From NCBI RefSeq assembly GCF_011516655.1, contig NZ_WOSV01000001.1:62001-126000 (forward strand): DNA of 64,000 bases, given 5' to 3'. The notes below the pieces were generated by a model. It saw only the letters and a program-made list of their open reading frames with translations. It ran no database searches and was not told the DNA's origin. Position numbers and translations under genes: made by a program. Shown piece after piece: positions 45,632 to 54,962 of the stretch. The stretch's first letter is position 1. Every line of letters starts with the position of its first letter. The stretch is from Acetobacter thailandicus. Lineage in GTDB: Bacteria > Pseudomonadota > Alphaproteobacteria > Acetobacterales > Acetobacteraceae.

Positions 45632-46978
45632 TCACTCAGGCCTGTCTTTTGACAATTCCTCAAGAAAATCACGTGCCCAGCTGCTGGCAGTGACACGCCA
45701 GACGCTCTCTCTAAGCTTTTTACCGCGTGCAAGTCTTTCAGCCTTAGGCATAATCAGCGCACGATGAAGCGCATCCGAAATTTCTTCCGGATCATGCGGA
45801 TTAACCAGTAAAGCATCTTCCATCTCGGCTGCAGCACCGGCAAAACGCGACAAAATTAACGAACCGGGGTTATGTTCCTTCTGCGCAGCAACAAACTCTT
45901 TTGCTACCAGATTCATCCCGTCACGCAGCGGTGTCACCAATGCTGCATCTGCCAGGCGATAGAACCCCGCCAGAAGATGGCGCGGCACTGACTGTGTCAG
46001 GTAACGAATAGGCGTCCAGTCAAAATCACCATACATGCCGTTAATACGGCCTGCAGTTTCATCAAGGTCACGCTTCAGTGCTTTATAATCCGCCACATTC
46101 CCGCGAGAAACAGGCGTGATCTGCAAATACATCACCTTACCTTTATGCTCCGGGAAACGTTTAAGAAACGCCTCATATCCCAGAAAACGCTCAGGCAGAC
46201 CTTTAGAATAATCAAGACGATCAACCCCGATAACCAGAGGACGACCGCGCAGACTGGCCTTCAGGCGGTGTACTTCGGCATCATGCTCACCGGCTTCAGC
46301 CTGCCGGGCAAAACTGTCAGGATCAATACCAATAGGAAAAGCCTGAGCACGCGGGCCAAACCCGCACTGCATAAACCCGTCATTCATGTTGCGGGCATCA
46401 TCTTCTGTCTGCAAACCGATGACATCATATGCCTGCATATTTTTCAGCAGCGAGACAGCACTCGGCAGGGACTTCATCAGGCTCCATGGCGGAAACGGAA
46501 TATGCAGGAAGAAGCCAATTTTATTCTTCACACCCAAATTGCGCAGAGCCTGAGCAAAGGGAAACAGGTGATAATCATGCACCCAGATAATATCGTCAGG
46601 TCGCAGAAGGTCCCTGAGCTTACGGGCATAAAATTTATTCACATCGAGATAAATTTCCCGGTCTCTGCGAATAAAATCCATCAGGCCGGCCCGATAATGA
46701 CACAGAGGCCAGAGAATGCCGTTTGAATATTTCTGATAGAACCCATCAAACTCAGAGTGTGTCAGGTCAATTGTGGCATATGTTACATTCTCCACCTGTT
46801 CCTGACTTACCGTGCGGCTGTGCTTTTCTTCCTCCGCAACCTGTTTGCCAGACCAGCCAAACCAGAGCGATTCGCCACGCCGTAATGCGTCCTGCAACGC
46901 AACAGCGAGCCCTCCGGCCGGATGGTGGCGATCAGATGAAGAGGGAACTCTGTTAGAAACAACAACAAGACGCCCCAT
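45632..46978 (-). CDS. otsA: Trehalose-6-phosphate synthase OtsA
   Basis: GT20 enzyme joining UDP-glucose and glucose-6-phosphate to trehalose-6-phosphate, a compatible solute precursor. The 448 residues show VVVSNRVPSS at the start, the HPAGGLAVAL loop, WVHDYHLFPFAQALR, GFFLHIPFPPW, IGVDRLDYSKGLPERF and the PLRDGMNLVAKEFVA donor-site motif. It follows otsB by five bases on the same strand, giving the complete OtsA-OtsB route for osmotic or acid/ethanol stress protection. Confidence 0.96.
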   Translation of the reverse strand: MGRLVVVSNRVPSSSDRHHPAGGLAVALQDALRRGESLWFGWSGKQVAEEEKHSRTVSQEQVENVTYATIDLTHSEFDGFYQKYSNGILWPLCHYRAGLMDFIRRDREIYLDVNKFYARKLRDLLRPDDIIWVHDYHLFPFAQALRNLGVKNKIGFFLHIPFPPWSLMKSLPSAVSLLKNMQAYDVIGLQTEDDARNMNDGFMQCGFGPRAQAFPIGIDPDSFARQAEAGEHDAEVHRLKASLRGRPLVIGVDRLDYSKGLPERFLGYEAFLKRFPEHKGKVMYLQITPVSRGNVADYKALKRDLDETAGRINGMYGDFDWTPIRYLTQSVPRHLLAGFYRLADAALVTPLRDGMNLVAKEFVAAQKEHNPGSLILSRFAGAAAEMEDALLVNPHDPEEISDALHRALIMPKAERLARGKKLRESVWRVTASSWARDFLEELSKDRPE

Positions 46979-46983
46979 AACTC

Positions 46984-47727
46984 CTATCCCTCCTCTTTAA
47001 CAAGGGCTGATAACCAGGCGCGTAACGCAGCAGGATTTGCAAAATTGGTCGGAATACGCAAACCAACACCGCCCAGTCGTTTTGCAGCGGCAATACCATC
47101 CTCATCAGTTACATCATCGCCGACAAAAACCGGCTTACGCCCGGCGAACGGGAAATGTTCCATCAGAGCGGCAACAGCATAACCTTTATCAATACCGGTG
47201 GGCCTTACCTCCCACGCCATCTTGGCTGCCTGCAGGTGAAATGCTCCCTTTGCGCTCGTAAGCCAGTTTGAAGCCTCTTTCTTCAGTATGTTACCGGCTT
47301 CAGGTGCCCCACGGTAATGCAGCACAAAACCAGCCTGCTTATGCTCGAGGCGTGTGCCAGGCCAGGCATCAGTCAGCTTCTGTGCTTCTGCCAGCCACAG
47401 TGGGGGCACAACAGGCAAAGCTGCTTTCTCAATTTCTCCGCCCGGACGATGACGAATAGCTATGCCGTGTTCACCCGCAACAGCAAACGGAATATCACCC
47501 AGAAAATGATCTATCTGGTCAATAGGCCTGCCAGACACAACAGCCAGGGCATCACCACACAACGCACGCAATTTACGCAAAACCTGCGGTAATGTCTCAG
47601 GCACAATGACCGATTCAGGGGTCGGGGCAATATCAACAAGAGTTCCGTCAAAATCCAGAAGAAATGCGGCCTGACTCAGTGCAGGGATCTGAAGGGGGCT
47701 TTCGTGTTCTGAAACTGGACCACTCAC
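46984..47727 (-). CDS. otsB: Trehalose-phosphatase OtsB
   Basis: HAD-family phosphatase that converts trehalose-6-phosphate to trehalose. The 247 residues start at a GTG with AGAGG eight bases upstream. Motifs are LDFDGTLVDIAPTPESV (nucleophile Asp in DxDGT), VVSGRPIDQI, GEHGI and FVGDDVTDEDGIAAA. It is first gene of the otsB-otsA-dsbB operon, in the reverse of the order meaning product enzyme precedes synthase, which is common in alphaproteobacteria. Confidence 0.95.
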   Translation of the reverse strand: MSGPVSEHESPLQIPALSQAAFLLDFDGTLVDIAPTPESVIVPETLPQVLRKLRALCGDALAVVSGRPIDQIDHFLGDIPFAVAGEHGIAIRHRPGGEIEKAALPVVPPLWLAEAQKLTDAWPGTRLEHKQAGFVLHYRGAPEAGNILKKEASNWLTSAKGAFHLQAAKMAWEVRPTGIDKGYAVAALMEHFPFAGRKPVFVGDDVTDEDGIAAAKRLGGVGLRIPTNFANPAALRAWLSALVKEEG

Positions 47728-47872
47728 GTGCTATACCTCTTTATTGCATATCGCATGTCGGCTCCACGCGACATCTGTCACACAAAACCATCTTCTCCGA
47801 GAAGATACCGACACATCCTGTCTTAAAAATGGTCTGCCTGCACAATTGTAATCACAGATGAGTGACAGACCC

Positions 47873-48460
47873 TTAATATTCACCACCTGTTTCCGGCCCC
47901 GCTGACGGAGAAGGAAGCGCTTCGGCAGGAGACTGCAAAGCTGAACCTGACGATGATCCGTCGAGTGTCGGTGGCGCAGCTCTCAGTGACGGAACTGCCG
48001 GCACAGGCAAAGCTGGCAGAGCCGGCGACGCGTCCTGCCCTTCACAACGCACCATACGCACGTCATAGCCAGCACTCTCAAATACACCAGCCCATGGCTC
48101 TGCCTCCAGCATCCAGCCATTAAAGACTGCACCCTCTTTGCGGGTATCATGCAGATCCAGCCATGCAGCTGAATCAGGTGACAAAGTTGGCGGCCGCTGC
48201 AGGCAGCGACGCGGCGTTATATCGAGACTTTTATAATGCCCGGTCGTGCCAACAGGCACAGTGACCAGCTCGACATGAGCATCAAGCCTGTCGAGTACCC
48301 TGACAACTGCAACTGACTTACCCTGCCACGTATCAGCGGGGTAAATCGCAGGCGGGGCCAGTGGCGTCAGCTGCGCCAGTGCAGCGGATACAGGCGCAAC
48401 AGCTGTTATAAAACAGCCTGCTATGAACACCGTATTTTTGTGCAATACAGAGCGCCTCAT
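47873..48460 (-). CDS. DUF2155 domain-containing exported protein
   Basis: Exported protein of 195 residues. A signal peptide ends near AALAQ. The DUF2155 domain (about 45-145) has AVVRVLDRLDAHVEL, VPVGTTGHYKSLDI, CLQRPPTLSPDSAAWL and FNGWMLEAEPWAGVFESAGYDV, ending with a second cysteine, which suggests a disulfide. The C-terminal 50 residues are Pro/Ala/Ser-rich. Its start overlaps the preceding small gene (ATGA). DUF2155 is widespread in alphaproteobacteria near complex I or lipid-transport genes; function is unknown. Confidence 0.85.
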   Translation of the reverse strand: MRRSVLHKNTVFIAGCFITAVAPVSAALAQLTPLAPPAIYPADTWQGKSVAVVRVLDRLDAHVELVTVPVGTTGHYKSLDITPRRCLQRPPTLSPDSAAWLDLHDTRKEGAVFNGWMLEAEPWAGVFESAGYDVRMVRCEGQDASPALPALPVPAVPSLRAAPPTLDGSSSGSALQSPAEALPSPSAGPETGGEY

Positions 48461-48702
48461 ACGTCGCCTGACCTCTGAGGCGAAGTCAGTGAGGATACAA
48501 GATTTATCAGGTGCTCGCGCATAACCTGTTCTCCGACACCCATCAGAAGGGCATCATCGAAGGCATCCTGCATGACATCCCTGAGCTCTGACCAGTTCTC
48601 TTGCAAAACCCGTATCTTTTCAACACATGTTACAGGGTGTCCGTTCTCCTGCAACCAGAGCTCAGGCGCGACAGTCATTGACTCTTTTATCTCCGGCGTC
48701 AT
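48457..48702 (-). CDS. Small protein of unknown function
   Basis: An 81-residue acidic, helical protein without signal peptide or membrane segment. The start at 48702 lies 14 bases after mlaD, and the stop overlaps the DUF2155 start (ATGA), so it is probably a genuine, translationally coupled member of this operon. An internal ATG at 48678 with GGAG upstream is an alternative start. Visible features are CVEKIRVLQENWSEL and DVMQDAFDDALLMG. No family recognised. Confidence 0.6.
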   Translation of the reverse strand: MTPEIKESMTVAPELWLQENGHPVTCVEKIRVLQENWSELRDVMQDAFDDALLMGVGEQVMREHLINLVSSLTSPQRSGDV

Positions 48703-48716
48703 GAACTGATGAGCAG

Positions 48717-49241
48717 TCAGGGCGCATCAGCTCCGTTTTTATTTGCAGCATCTTTATTAGCGCGCGTCAGTGTATCGGTTACAGAAAAGATAAACTTACT
48801 CAGTAACTGTTCAAGACTGATCGCACCCTGTGTCTGGGTCAATGTGTCGCCAGGTTTCAGGTTTTTGTCATCCCCCCCCGGAGAAAGGGCAATATACTTA
48901 CCACCCAGCAGGCTGTCGCTTGTGACAATCGCCCCGGTATCTGCCGATAATTTAATATCCGGCCTGACCGTAAAAGTCACTTCTGCCCTGTAGTTAGCGG
49001 GATTCACCCGCTCTGATGTAACCTGACCGACCGTGACCCCGGCCAGACGCACATCTGAACCAGGACCCAGACCGTCAATATGGTCAAAACTGGCATGCAG
49101 CACATAACCTGTACTGTCTGTACTACGCCCTTCACTGACAACAGCAACAACCAGCATGATCGCCAGAGCGAGCAAAACGATTACACCGGTCAGAAGTTCT
49201 GCCGCACTGCGCCGCCCCTGCACTTTTACTACCGAAGCCAT
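48717..49241 (-). CDS. mlaD: MlaD-family lipid-transport protein
   Basis: Periplasmic substrate-binding subunit of the Mla phospholipid transport system, with 174 residues. One N-terminal membrane helix (TGVIVLLALAIMLVVAVVS) is followed by a single MCE domain: YVLHASFDHIDGLGPGSDVRLAGVTVGQV, in separable parts, and LLGGKYIALSPGG, then a short C-terminal helix. MlaE and MlaF partners are not in this window, whereas mlaA and mlaC lie 12 kb away on the other strand. It is between NDUFA12 and a small ORF in one minus-strand operon. Confidence 0.92.
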   Translation of the reverse strand: MASVVKVQGRRSAAELLTGVIVLLALAIMLVVAVVSEGRSTDSTGYVLHASFDHIDGLGPGSDVRLAGVTVGQVTSERVNPANYRAEVTFTVRPDIKLSADTGAIVTSDSLLGGKYIALSPGGDDKNLKPGDTLTQTQGAISLEQLLSKFIFSVTDTLTRANKDAANKNGADAP

Positions 49242-49301
49242 GACTACTCCGCACTCCCTGTCTGTCTTATCTGAACTCTCTAACAGAGAGTGCCTGTCAG
49301 A

Positions 49302-49670
49302 TCACGTCTCTGGTGACCAGGCGTCATATTCTCCCGTACCCGGCGGGGTTACCCCTGTCTTATACAGGCTGCCCGGCGGACGATAGGCCTCGGCTGTGCC
49401 CGTCAGATTCGGCTCATGCGGCAACTGCCAGGGCTTACGCTCAGCCTGAGGAATCGGCGCATCAAAGGTATGATGCAGCCAGCCCCACCATTCTGCCGGC
49501 ACGGCTGAAGGATCTTCCCCCTTAAGGTAGATCACCCAGCGCTCAACACGGTCGGTGCCACCACCGCGCCGCGCCGGGCCAGTCGATTCGTAATAACAGC
49601 GCCCATGGTCATCTTTGCCAACCAGGCGTCCTTTGCGGCGTGTGTAAAGCCGTGTTCCAAGATTTGCCAT
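49302..49670 (-). CDS. NDUFA12-type NADH:ubiquinone oxidoreductase subunit
   Basis: B17.2/NDUFA12 family, an accessory subunit of respiratory complex I found in alphaproteobacteria and mitochondria. The 122-residue protein has GTRLYTRRKGRLVGKDDHGRCYYE, then RWVIYLKGEDPSAVPAEWWGWLHHT, and the tail KPHEPNLTGT-like PWQLPHEPNLTGTAEAYRPPG, all diagnostic when read in order. It is first gene of the minus-strand operon continuing with mlaD. This gene is a good marker for alphaproteobacterial origin of the window. Confidence 0.93.
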   Translation of the reverse strand: MANLGTRLYTRRKGRLVGKDDHGRCYYESTGPARRGGGTDRVERWVIYLKGEDPSAVPAEWWGWLHHTFDAPIPQAERKPWQLPHEPNLTGTAEAYRPPGSLYKTGVTPPGTGEYDAWSPET

Positions 49671-49850
49671 GTCTGAACTTTAATGCGCTCACGGGGGGAA
49701 GGTCTACTCTCTTTTAACTTTTATTCTCATCACCATCTGCTGAGCTGAAAAAAGTTATCCCCCATATCCTCGTAATACCCGATATTATGGGGACAGAATC
49801 TGCCTCCTGACGGGTTTCACTGCCCCATACAGGGGGCGTAAACTTAACCT

Positions 49851-51392
49851 ATGACAAGAGCCAGACATCACTGGAATGGTGTTCTCATGAACACACACCA
49901 GACCGCAGCTGACCCGGATGCCCCTCTCCGCTCCGTTACGCTGCCCGCAGAATGGGACACCGATGCCGCCGCTGCTCTGGCACAGCTTGTGCCTGGACGC
50001 GGAGCCGTCAACATTTCAGCTGCAGCATCATGCTGGGTTGAGGCACTGACTCATGATGAAGCAACGGCCCGCTCTCTCACCTGGCTCTTACTTATGAGGC
50101 AGGCTGCCCCCACTGAAAGCCTGTGGTCATGCAGTTTTGACCGTTCTCCCGGTTTTGTTGTCAATCTCGCAGCTTTTGTCACACCAGGCGAAGGGTTTGC
50201 ATCAGAAACATTCGTAGCGGCACTGCGTCTGCTCTGCTCAATTCTGCGCGAAACCACACGCTCAAAAGCAGAACTGCGTAATGGTGAGCTGCCCCTGCCT
50301 GAGATGTTCCCCGCTCATCGCCAGAGCGAAGAAAAAGAAACTCTGCCGGAAGCTCCTGCCACAGCAGGCACAATCCTCCTGACCAACCTGGACGCCTGCC
50401 TGGCCGGAGTCGGTCTTGGTTATGACAGTGAGGACGGACGTGCAGCCGCCTGTGCCATTGCCGCCCTGGCTACACTGACAACCCATTGTGGCTGTGGCCC
50501 CGACTCCCTGCCTCTACCGCCGGTACGTACTGTTTTACCTGGCCTTGACCAGAGCCTGCGCGCAGTCTGGAATGAGGCAGCAACAGAAACAGAAACTCCT
50601 CTGCTTCCTGTCGAGACAGGTTTTTCTGCCCCAGGCCCGGTTGATGGCCTGCTCGGCGCTGAAGCCTGCGGTCTGGCACCGGTCTTTTCACTGCTGCGCC
50701 CCAGCGGACAACTGGCAAAAAGCACGCTCGACCGCCTGCGTGCACGCAATTTCACAGCCGAAACAGCTCTGGCTGCGGCTCTGGCAGGCGAGGAAGTTCT
50801 GCCCCTGCCCGCGGCCTCTGCCCATATGGCGATGTATCGCGCCCTGACCGGCTTTGTAGACCATATGCCTGCACGCCCCGACCCGGAAGCCCCGCCTCTT
50901 AACCGCCACCTTGAGCGCGGTATGAGACGGGCTCTGCCTCACCGTCATGGTGGATTCGTACAAAAAACCACGATTGGCGGACACCGGCTGTTTTTACGCA
51001 CCGGAGAATATGATGACGGCACCCTGGGTGAGTTGTCCCTGACCCCCACCCGCGAAAGTGCTATGGCAAAAGGTCTGATGGAAAGCTTTGGTGAAGCTGT
51101 CAGCATTGGCCTGCAATATGGTGCCCCGCTTGAGGAATATATCAACAGCTTTGCCTATTCCTGCTTCGGACCGGCCGGTACAGTTGAGGGTGACCCTGTG
51201 GCAGAATATGCAACGTCAATGCTCGATTATGCTTTTCGTGCCCTGTCAGATGCTTACCTGGGCAAACGTATGCCCGACAGCCCGCCTGATGCCCATGAAA
51301 CTGACCCTAATCCGCTTCTTCCCCTTGATTTTGCCGACGATGACGGCAACCCTCCACCACACCGACGGGGGCTTCGCCTCGTCGTAAGCTGA
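49851..51392 (+). CDS. TSCPD-domain protein, degenerate ribonucleotide-reductase-like
   Basis: A 513-residue protein (an ATG at residue 13, 49887, is an alternative). Residues about 355-465 match the TSCPD/NrdJ C-terminal region: RRALPHRHGGFVQKTTIGG, LFLRTGEYDDGTLGELSL, SIGLQYGAPLEEYINSFAYS and ATSMLDYAFRALSDAYL. The upstream half recalls class II ribonucleotide reductase in places (NLAAFVTPGEG; LGYDSEDGRAAACAI), but it is far too short for NrdJ (usually over 900 residues), and I see no NPCSE motif or active-site cysteines. It is probably a non-catalytic paralogue; function unknown. Confidence 0.8.
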   Translation: MTRARHHWNGVLMNTHQTAADPDAPLRSVTLPAEWDTDAAAALAQLVPGRGAVNISAAASCWVEALTHDEATARSLTWLLLMRQAAPTESLWSCSFDRSPGFVVNLAAFVTPGEGFASETFVAALRLLCSILRETTRSKAELRNGELPLPEMFPAHRQSEEKETLPEAPATAGTILLTNLDACLAGVGLGYDSEDGRAAACAIAALATLTTHCGCGPDSLPLPPVRTVLPGLDQSLRAVWNEAATETETPLLPVETGFSAPGPVDGLLGAEACGLAPVFSLLRPSGQLAKSTLDRLRARNFTAETALAAALAGEEVLPLPAASAHMAMYRALTGFVDHMPARPDPEAPPLNRHLERGMRRALPHRHGGFVQKTTIGGHRLFLRTGEYDDGTLGELSLTPTRESAMAKGLMESFGEAVSIGLQYGAPLEEYINSFAYSCFGPAGTVEGDPVAEYATSMLDYAFRALSDAYLGKRMPDSPPDAHETDPNPLLPLDFADDDGNPPPHRRGLRLVVS

Positions 51393-51441
51393 CGCACACC
51401 GCACTTCCTTTTCCGCGTCAGCCACCTGAACGGAGTCTAAA

Positions 51442-51906
51442 ATGAGCACCACACCTGAAGAACGTCTTGCAGACTTACATATTACTTTACCTGTCCCCGC
51501 GACGCCGGTAGCCAATTACGTTTCTTACGTACAGAGCGGCTCCCTTCTGGTTGTTTCAGGGCAGCTGCCTCTGGTGAATGGCAAGCTGTTTGCCACAGGC
51601 AAACTTGGCGGTGCAGTCTCTGTCGAAACAGCCGTTGAAGCAGCTTATCACAGCATGATTAACGTCATTGCCCAGGTAAAAGCCGCCACAGGTGACCTGA
51701 GCCGTGTTAAACGTGTGGTGCGCCTGGGCGGGTTTATTGCCTGCACTCCTGAGTTTACAAACCACGCAGCTGTAATGAATGGTGCATCAGACCTGGCGGT
51801 TAAAGTTTTTGGTGATGCCGGCCGCCACGCACGCTCAACAGTTGGTGTACCCTCGCTGCCGCTTGACGCACCTGTTGAAGTTGAAGGTATGTTCGAAATA
51901 GGCTGA
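51442..51906 (+). CDS. RidA-family (YjgF/YER057c/UK114) protein
   Basis: RidA-like enamine/imine deaminase family, 154 residues, in the longer subgroup. Family features are VANYVSYVQSGSLLVVSGQLPLVNGKLFATGKLGG near the N-terminus in successive blocks, LSRVKRVVRLGGFIACTPEF and GDAGRHARSTVGVPSLPLDAPVEVEG at the C-terminus. The conserved Arg in HARSTVGV that holds the carboxylate is present. It would protect pyridoxal-phosphate enzymes from 2-aminoacrylate. Downstream FemAB-like gene is 21 bases away and possibly co-transcribed. Confidence 0.92.
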   Translation: MSTTPEERLADLHITLPVPATPVANYVSYVQSGSLLVVSGQLPLVNGKLFATGKLGGAVSVETAVEAAYHSMINVIAQVKAATGDLSRVKRVVRLGGFIACTPEFTNHAAVMNGASDLAVKVFGDAGRHARSTVGVPSLPLDAPVEVEGMFEIG

Positions 51907-51927
51907 CGACAAAAGGAGAGACACAAA

Positions 51928-53073
51928 ATGTCCGACTGGTCTGTCAAACTCCACGAGGGCATTCATGCCATCCCCGCAAAAATATGGGATGGCTGTGCGG
52001 GGGCTGATAATCCATTTATCAGCCATGCTTTTCTCTCCGCCCTGGAAGACAGTAAATCTGTCTGCCCTGATGCCGGATGGATGCCACGGCACATTGCTCT
52101 GCATGCGCCAGACGGCACTCTGGCTGGCCTTTGCCCTGCTTATTTCAAAATGCACTCATGGGGCGAATATGTTTTTGATCAGAGGTGGGCTCAGGCGTTT
52201 GAAGCTGCAGGAGGGCACTATTACCCCAAGCTTCTCAGTGCTGTGCCCTTCTCGCCTGTAACCGGCCCGCGCCTGCTTATACATCCCGATGCTCCGGCAG
52301 AAACATCCGTCATCATGACAGATGCCATACGTCAGATTTGCGAAAGCCTGGAATTTTCATCCGCTCATATTACCTTTTGCACCGTGGAGGAAAGTAACAT
52401 CACGACAGGCCGTGACTGGCTGCCCCGCCTTGGTGTGCAATATCACTGGCATAATAACGGATATAAGAGCTTTGATGATTTTCTGGCCGCTCTTTCCTCA
52501 CGCAAACGTAAAACTATCAAACGTGAACGCCGTGATACTACTGCTGACCTGACTTTTCATGTGCTGCGAGGCACGGACATTACTGAAGCTGACTGGGCCG
52601 ATTTTTACCGTTTTTATGAAAACACGATCGACCGCAAATGGAGCAGTGCTTACCTGACACCAGAGTTTTTCACCCTCCTTTCTCAAAGACTGGGGGAGCG
52701 TGTAGTTCTGATGCAGGCACGCTCAGGCACACGTACTGTTGCCGCGGCACTCAACCTCATGGGCACTGACACACTCTATGGTCGTAACTGGGGCTGTGAA
52801 GGAGAGTGGCCGTTTCTGCATTTTGAACTCTGTTATTATCAGGCAATCGACTTTGCCATTGCCCATGGGCTCAAACGTGTTGAAGCCGGTGCGCAGGGTG
52901 AACACAAAATACAACGCGGCTATCAGCCTGTGCTGACACACTCGGCACACTGGCTGTGCAACTCTTCCTTTCGCAACAGTGTTTCGACCTTCCTTGAGCA
53001 TGAGCGTGCGGCCATAAAAGAGCGTATTGCTGAGCTTAATACGCTCTCTCCCTATCGCAGTGACGAAAGCTGA
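51928..53073 (+). CDS. FemAB-like (DUF482) GNAT-fold protein
   Basis: FemAB_like/DUF482 family protein of 381 residues with tandem GNAT folds. Signatures include [15 protein letters not shown] near the N-terminus, [19 protein letters not shown]-type strand, [33 protein letters not shown] in successive parts, and a C-terminal [19 protein letters not shown]. The family is often labelled peptidoglycan biosynthesis protein, but aminoacyl or acyl transfer to another substrate is equally possible. It lacks a signal peptide and is cytoplasmic. The KRKTIKRER stretch could bind RNA or phosphates. Confidence 0.85.
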   Translation: MSDWSVKLHEGIHAIPAKIWDGCAGADNPFISHAFLSALEDSKSVCPDAGWMPRHIALHAPDGTLAGLCPAYFKMHSWGEYVFDQRWAQAFEAAGGHYYPKLLSAVPFSPVTGPRLLIHPDAPAETSVIMTDAIRQICESLEFSSAHITFCTVEESNITTGRDWLPRLGVQYHWHNNGYKSFDDFLAALSSRKRKTIKRERRDTTADLTFHVLRGTDITEADWADFYRFYENTIDRKWSSAYLTPEFFTLLSQRLGERVVLMQARSGTRTVAAALNLMGTDTLYGRNWGCEGEWPFLHFELCYYQAIDFAIAHGLKRVEAGAQGEHKIQRGYQPVLTHSAHWLCNSSFRNSVSTFLEHERAAIKERIAELNTLSPYRSDES

Positions 53074-53159
53074 CCATTGTCGTCACTGCATTTTTTGCGT
53101 ATGCGTCACCCACTAAAAGGTGCACCCTCTCCCTCTGTTTCCCTTGTATAGCAGGAACG

Positions 53160-54068
53160 ATGAGCACAACTCTTTCTTCTCCCTCCTCCGACCACGCTTC
53201 TCTCATTGACGGCAAGGCCTTTGCTACCGGCCTGCGTGAGACCATTCGCGAAGACGTGCGCGTCTTTCACGATAAGCATCATGTCACCCCGGGGCTTGCT
53301 GTCATTCTGGTGGGCAATGACCCTGCCAGCGAAGTATATGTACGCAACAAAGCCATTCAGACACACCACGCAGGCATGCGCTCTTTCATGCACATGCTGC
53401 CTGAAACAACGACAGAAGCAGAGCTGCTCACGCTGATTAAGCGCCTGAATACTGACCCTGAAATTCATGGTATTCTGGTACAGCTGCCCCTGCCTGCCGG
53501 GCTGGATGCGCGCACCGTGACAAATGCCATTTTGCCTGAAAAAGATGTTGATGGTCTGGGTGAGATTAATGCAGGCCGTCTGGCATCGGGTAAGCCAGGC
53601 CTGATCCCCTGCACACCACTGGGCTGCCTTATGCTACTCAGACATGAGCTGGGCGACATGAAGGGCAAACATGCTGTTGTCATTGGCTGCTCAAACCTGG
53701 TAGGCAAACCCCTCGCGCTGCTGCTGCTCGAAGAAGGCTGTACGGTCTCTGTCGCACATATTCACACTAGAAACCCTAAAGAACTGGCACAGCAGGCTGA
53801 TATTCTGGTTGTCGCAACCGGCGTGCAGGGTCTGGTAAAAGGGGACTGGATTAAACCGGATGCTACGGTCATTGATGTCGGCATTACCCGCATCACACTT
53901 GATAACGGCAAAACACGCCTTGCCGGAGATGTTGTGTTTGATGAGGCCGTCAGGACAGCGGGGCGCATTACCCCTGTTCCAGGCGGGGTTGGCCCTATGA
54001 CGATTGCCTGTCTGTTGAAAAACACACTAACAGCAGCGCAGCTTCTGGTCACAGGACAGGCAGAATGA
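53160..54068 (+). CDS. folD: Methylenetetrahydrofolate dehydrogenase/cyclohydrolase FolD
   Basis: Bifunctional enzyme interconverting 5,10-methylene- and 10-formyl-tetrahydrofolate with NADP. The 302 residues contain [17 protein letters not shown] (catalytic Lys), [48 protein letters not shown] (nucleotide loop) and [17 protein letters not shown]-type [12 protein letters not shown]. The nucleotide loop has GCS where many FolDs have GRS, as in the GAS of E. coli. The stop overlaps the next gene start (ATGA), so it is coupled to an MTHFR-family gene in one-carbon metabolism. Confidence 0.96.
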   Translation: MSTTLSSPSSDHASLIDGKAFATGLRETIREDVRVFHDKHHVTPGLAVILVGNDPASEVYVRNKAIQTHHAGMRSFMHMLPETTTEAELLTLIKRLNTDPEIHGILVQLPLPAGLDARTVTNAILPEKDVDGLGEINAGRLASGKPGLIPCTPLGCLMLLRHELGDMKGKHAVVIGCSNLVGKPLALLLLEEGCTVSVAHIHTRNPKELAQQADILVVATGVQGLVKGDWIKPDATVIDVGITRITLDNGKTRLAGDVVFDEAVRTAGRITPVPGGVGPMTIACLLKNTLTAAQLLVTGQAE

Positions 54069-54814
54069 GCCTGTCACGCCTGTCTGTTGAACTGATCCCC
54101 CGCAGTCCCGAACATCTGCTGGAAGATGTTGCTCAGGTTAAAGCTCTGCTTCCTGCTGCTGACACACTGAATATTCCTGATCTGCGGCGATTTGCGCTCC
54201 GCAGCTACCAGGCAACTGATCTCGTTCGTCCGCTGTTTGCACAGGCTATTCCGCATATTCGTGCCATTGATATCGCACCTGACGCTCCCCTGCCCGGTGC
54301 TGAACAGGAAGGTCTGAGCGAAGTACTGATCATTCATGGTGATCCGCCACCTGATCTGTCTTACCGCACATATCCAAACAGCACAGAGACCATTATACGT
54401 CGGTATCGCAAAGAAGCGCCGCATCTGAAAGTTTATGCTGCCTTTGACCCGTATCGTCGGGCACCATGGCAGGAGCTTGAAGATGTTGCCCGTAAAAAAG
54501 AAGCCGGAGCACAGGGGTTTTTTACACAACCTGTATTTGACCTTAAACTGTTTGACCTGTGCCAGGAGTGGCTTGAAGGTGAAACTGTATTCTGGGGTCT
54601 GTCACCGGTTATTGGCCCACGCTCACGCTCTTACTGGGAAACGACAAACCGTGTGATTTTTCCTAATAATTTTATACCAACGCTTGAAGAAAATATCCGG
54701 TTTGCACAGGCGGTATTACGTACCCTGTCACAAACAGAAGGGCGGGCCTACCTGATGCCTCTGCGCGTTAAGCTGGAGAACTATCTGCCACCGCTTCTTG
54801 AGGCCCTAAACTAA
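54065..54814 (+). CDS. Methylenetetrahydrofolate-reductase-family protein
   Basis: MTHFR-like TIM barrel of 249 residues, shorter than MetF (about 290). Features are [10 protein letters not shown] at strand one, [50 protein letters not shown] (the TQ-F motif) and [19 protein letters not shown]. Typical MetF N-terminal SFEFFPPK is not present, so it is a diverged member that may act as reductase on folate or another substrate. Its overlap with folD strongly supports a one-carbon role. Two hairpins follow its stop. Confidence 0.72.
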   Translation: MSLSRLSVELIPRSPEHLLEDVAQVKALLPAADTLNIPDLRRFALRSYQATDLVRPLFAQAIPHIRAIDIAPDAPLPGAEQEGLSEVLIIHGDPPPDLSYRTYPNSTETIIRRYRKEAPHLKVYAAFDPYRRAPWQELEDVARKKEAGAQGFFTQPVFDLKLFDLCQEWLEGETVFWGLSPVIGPRSRSYWETTNRVIFPNNFIPTLEENIRFAQAVLRTLSQTEGRAYLMPLRVKLENYLPPLLEALN

Positions 54815-54818
54815 AACT

Positions 54819-54862
54819 TTCATAAACTGTCTCATTATTTTAATAACAGGGCAGTTTATGAA
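54819..54862. terminator. Hairpin after the MTHFR-family gene
   Basis: A perfect 11-base stem TTCATAAACTG/CAGTTTATGAA, with a further short AT pairing in its loop, begins five bases after the stop codon. It has no following T-tract, and the stronger terminator downstream may be the real end. Confidence 0.5.
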
Positions 54863-54920
54863 CTACTTTATTCAAAATAAATTTTCAGAACTCATCCTGA
54901 AAATTTCAGATTTTATCATT

Positions 54921-54960
54921 AAATCACCCTTACTTTATGATGCAGTAAGGGTGATTTTTT
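54921..54960. terminator. Strong bidirectional terminator
   Basis: A perfect 13-base stem AAATCACCCTTAC/GTAAGGGTGATTT with an 11-base loop and a following T-run. It lies between the convergent MTHFR-family gene and the PEBP gene, whose stop is at 54963, and can serve both. Confidence 0.9.
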
Positions 54961-54962
54961 AA

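Noticed and set aside
46145-46726. 193-codon plus-strand open frame opposite otsA
   Set aside because: otsA is certain on the other strand, and the plus-strand product has no recognisable domain or ribosome binding site.
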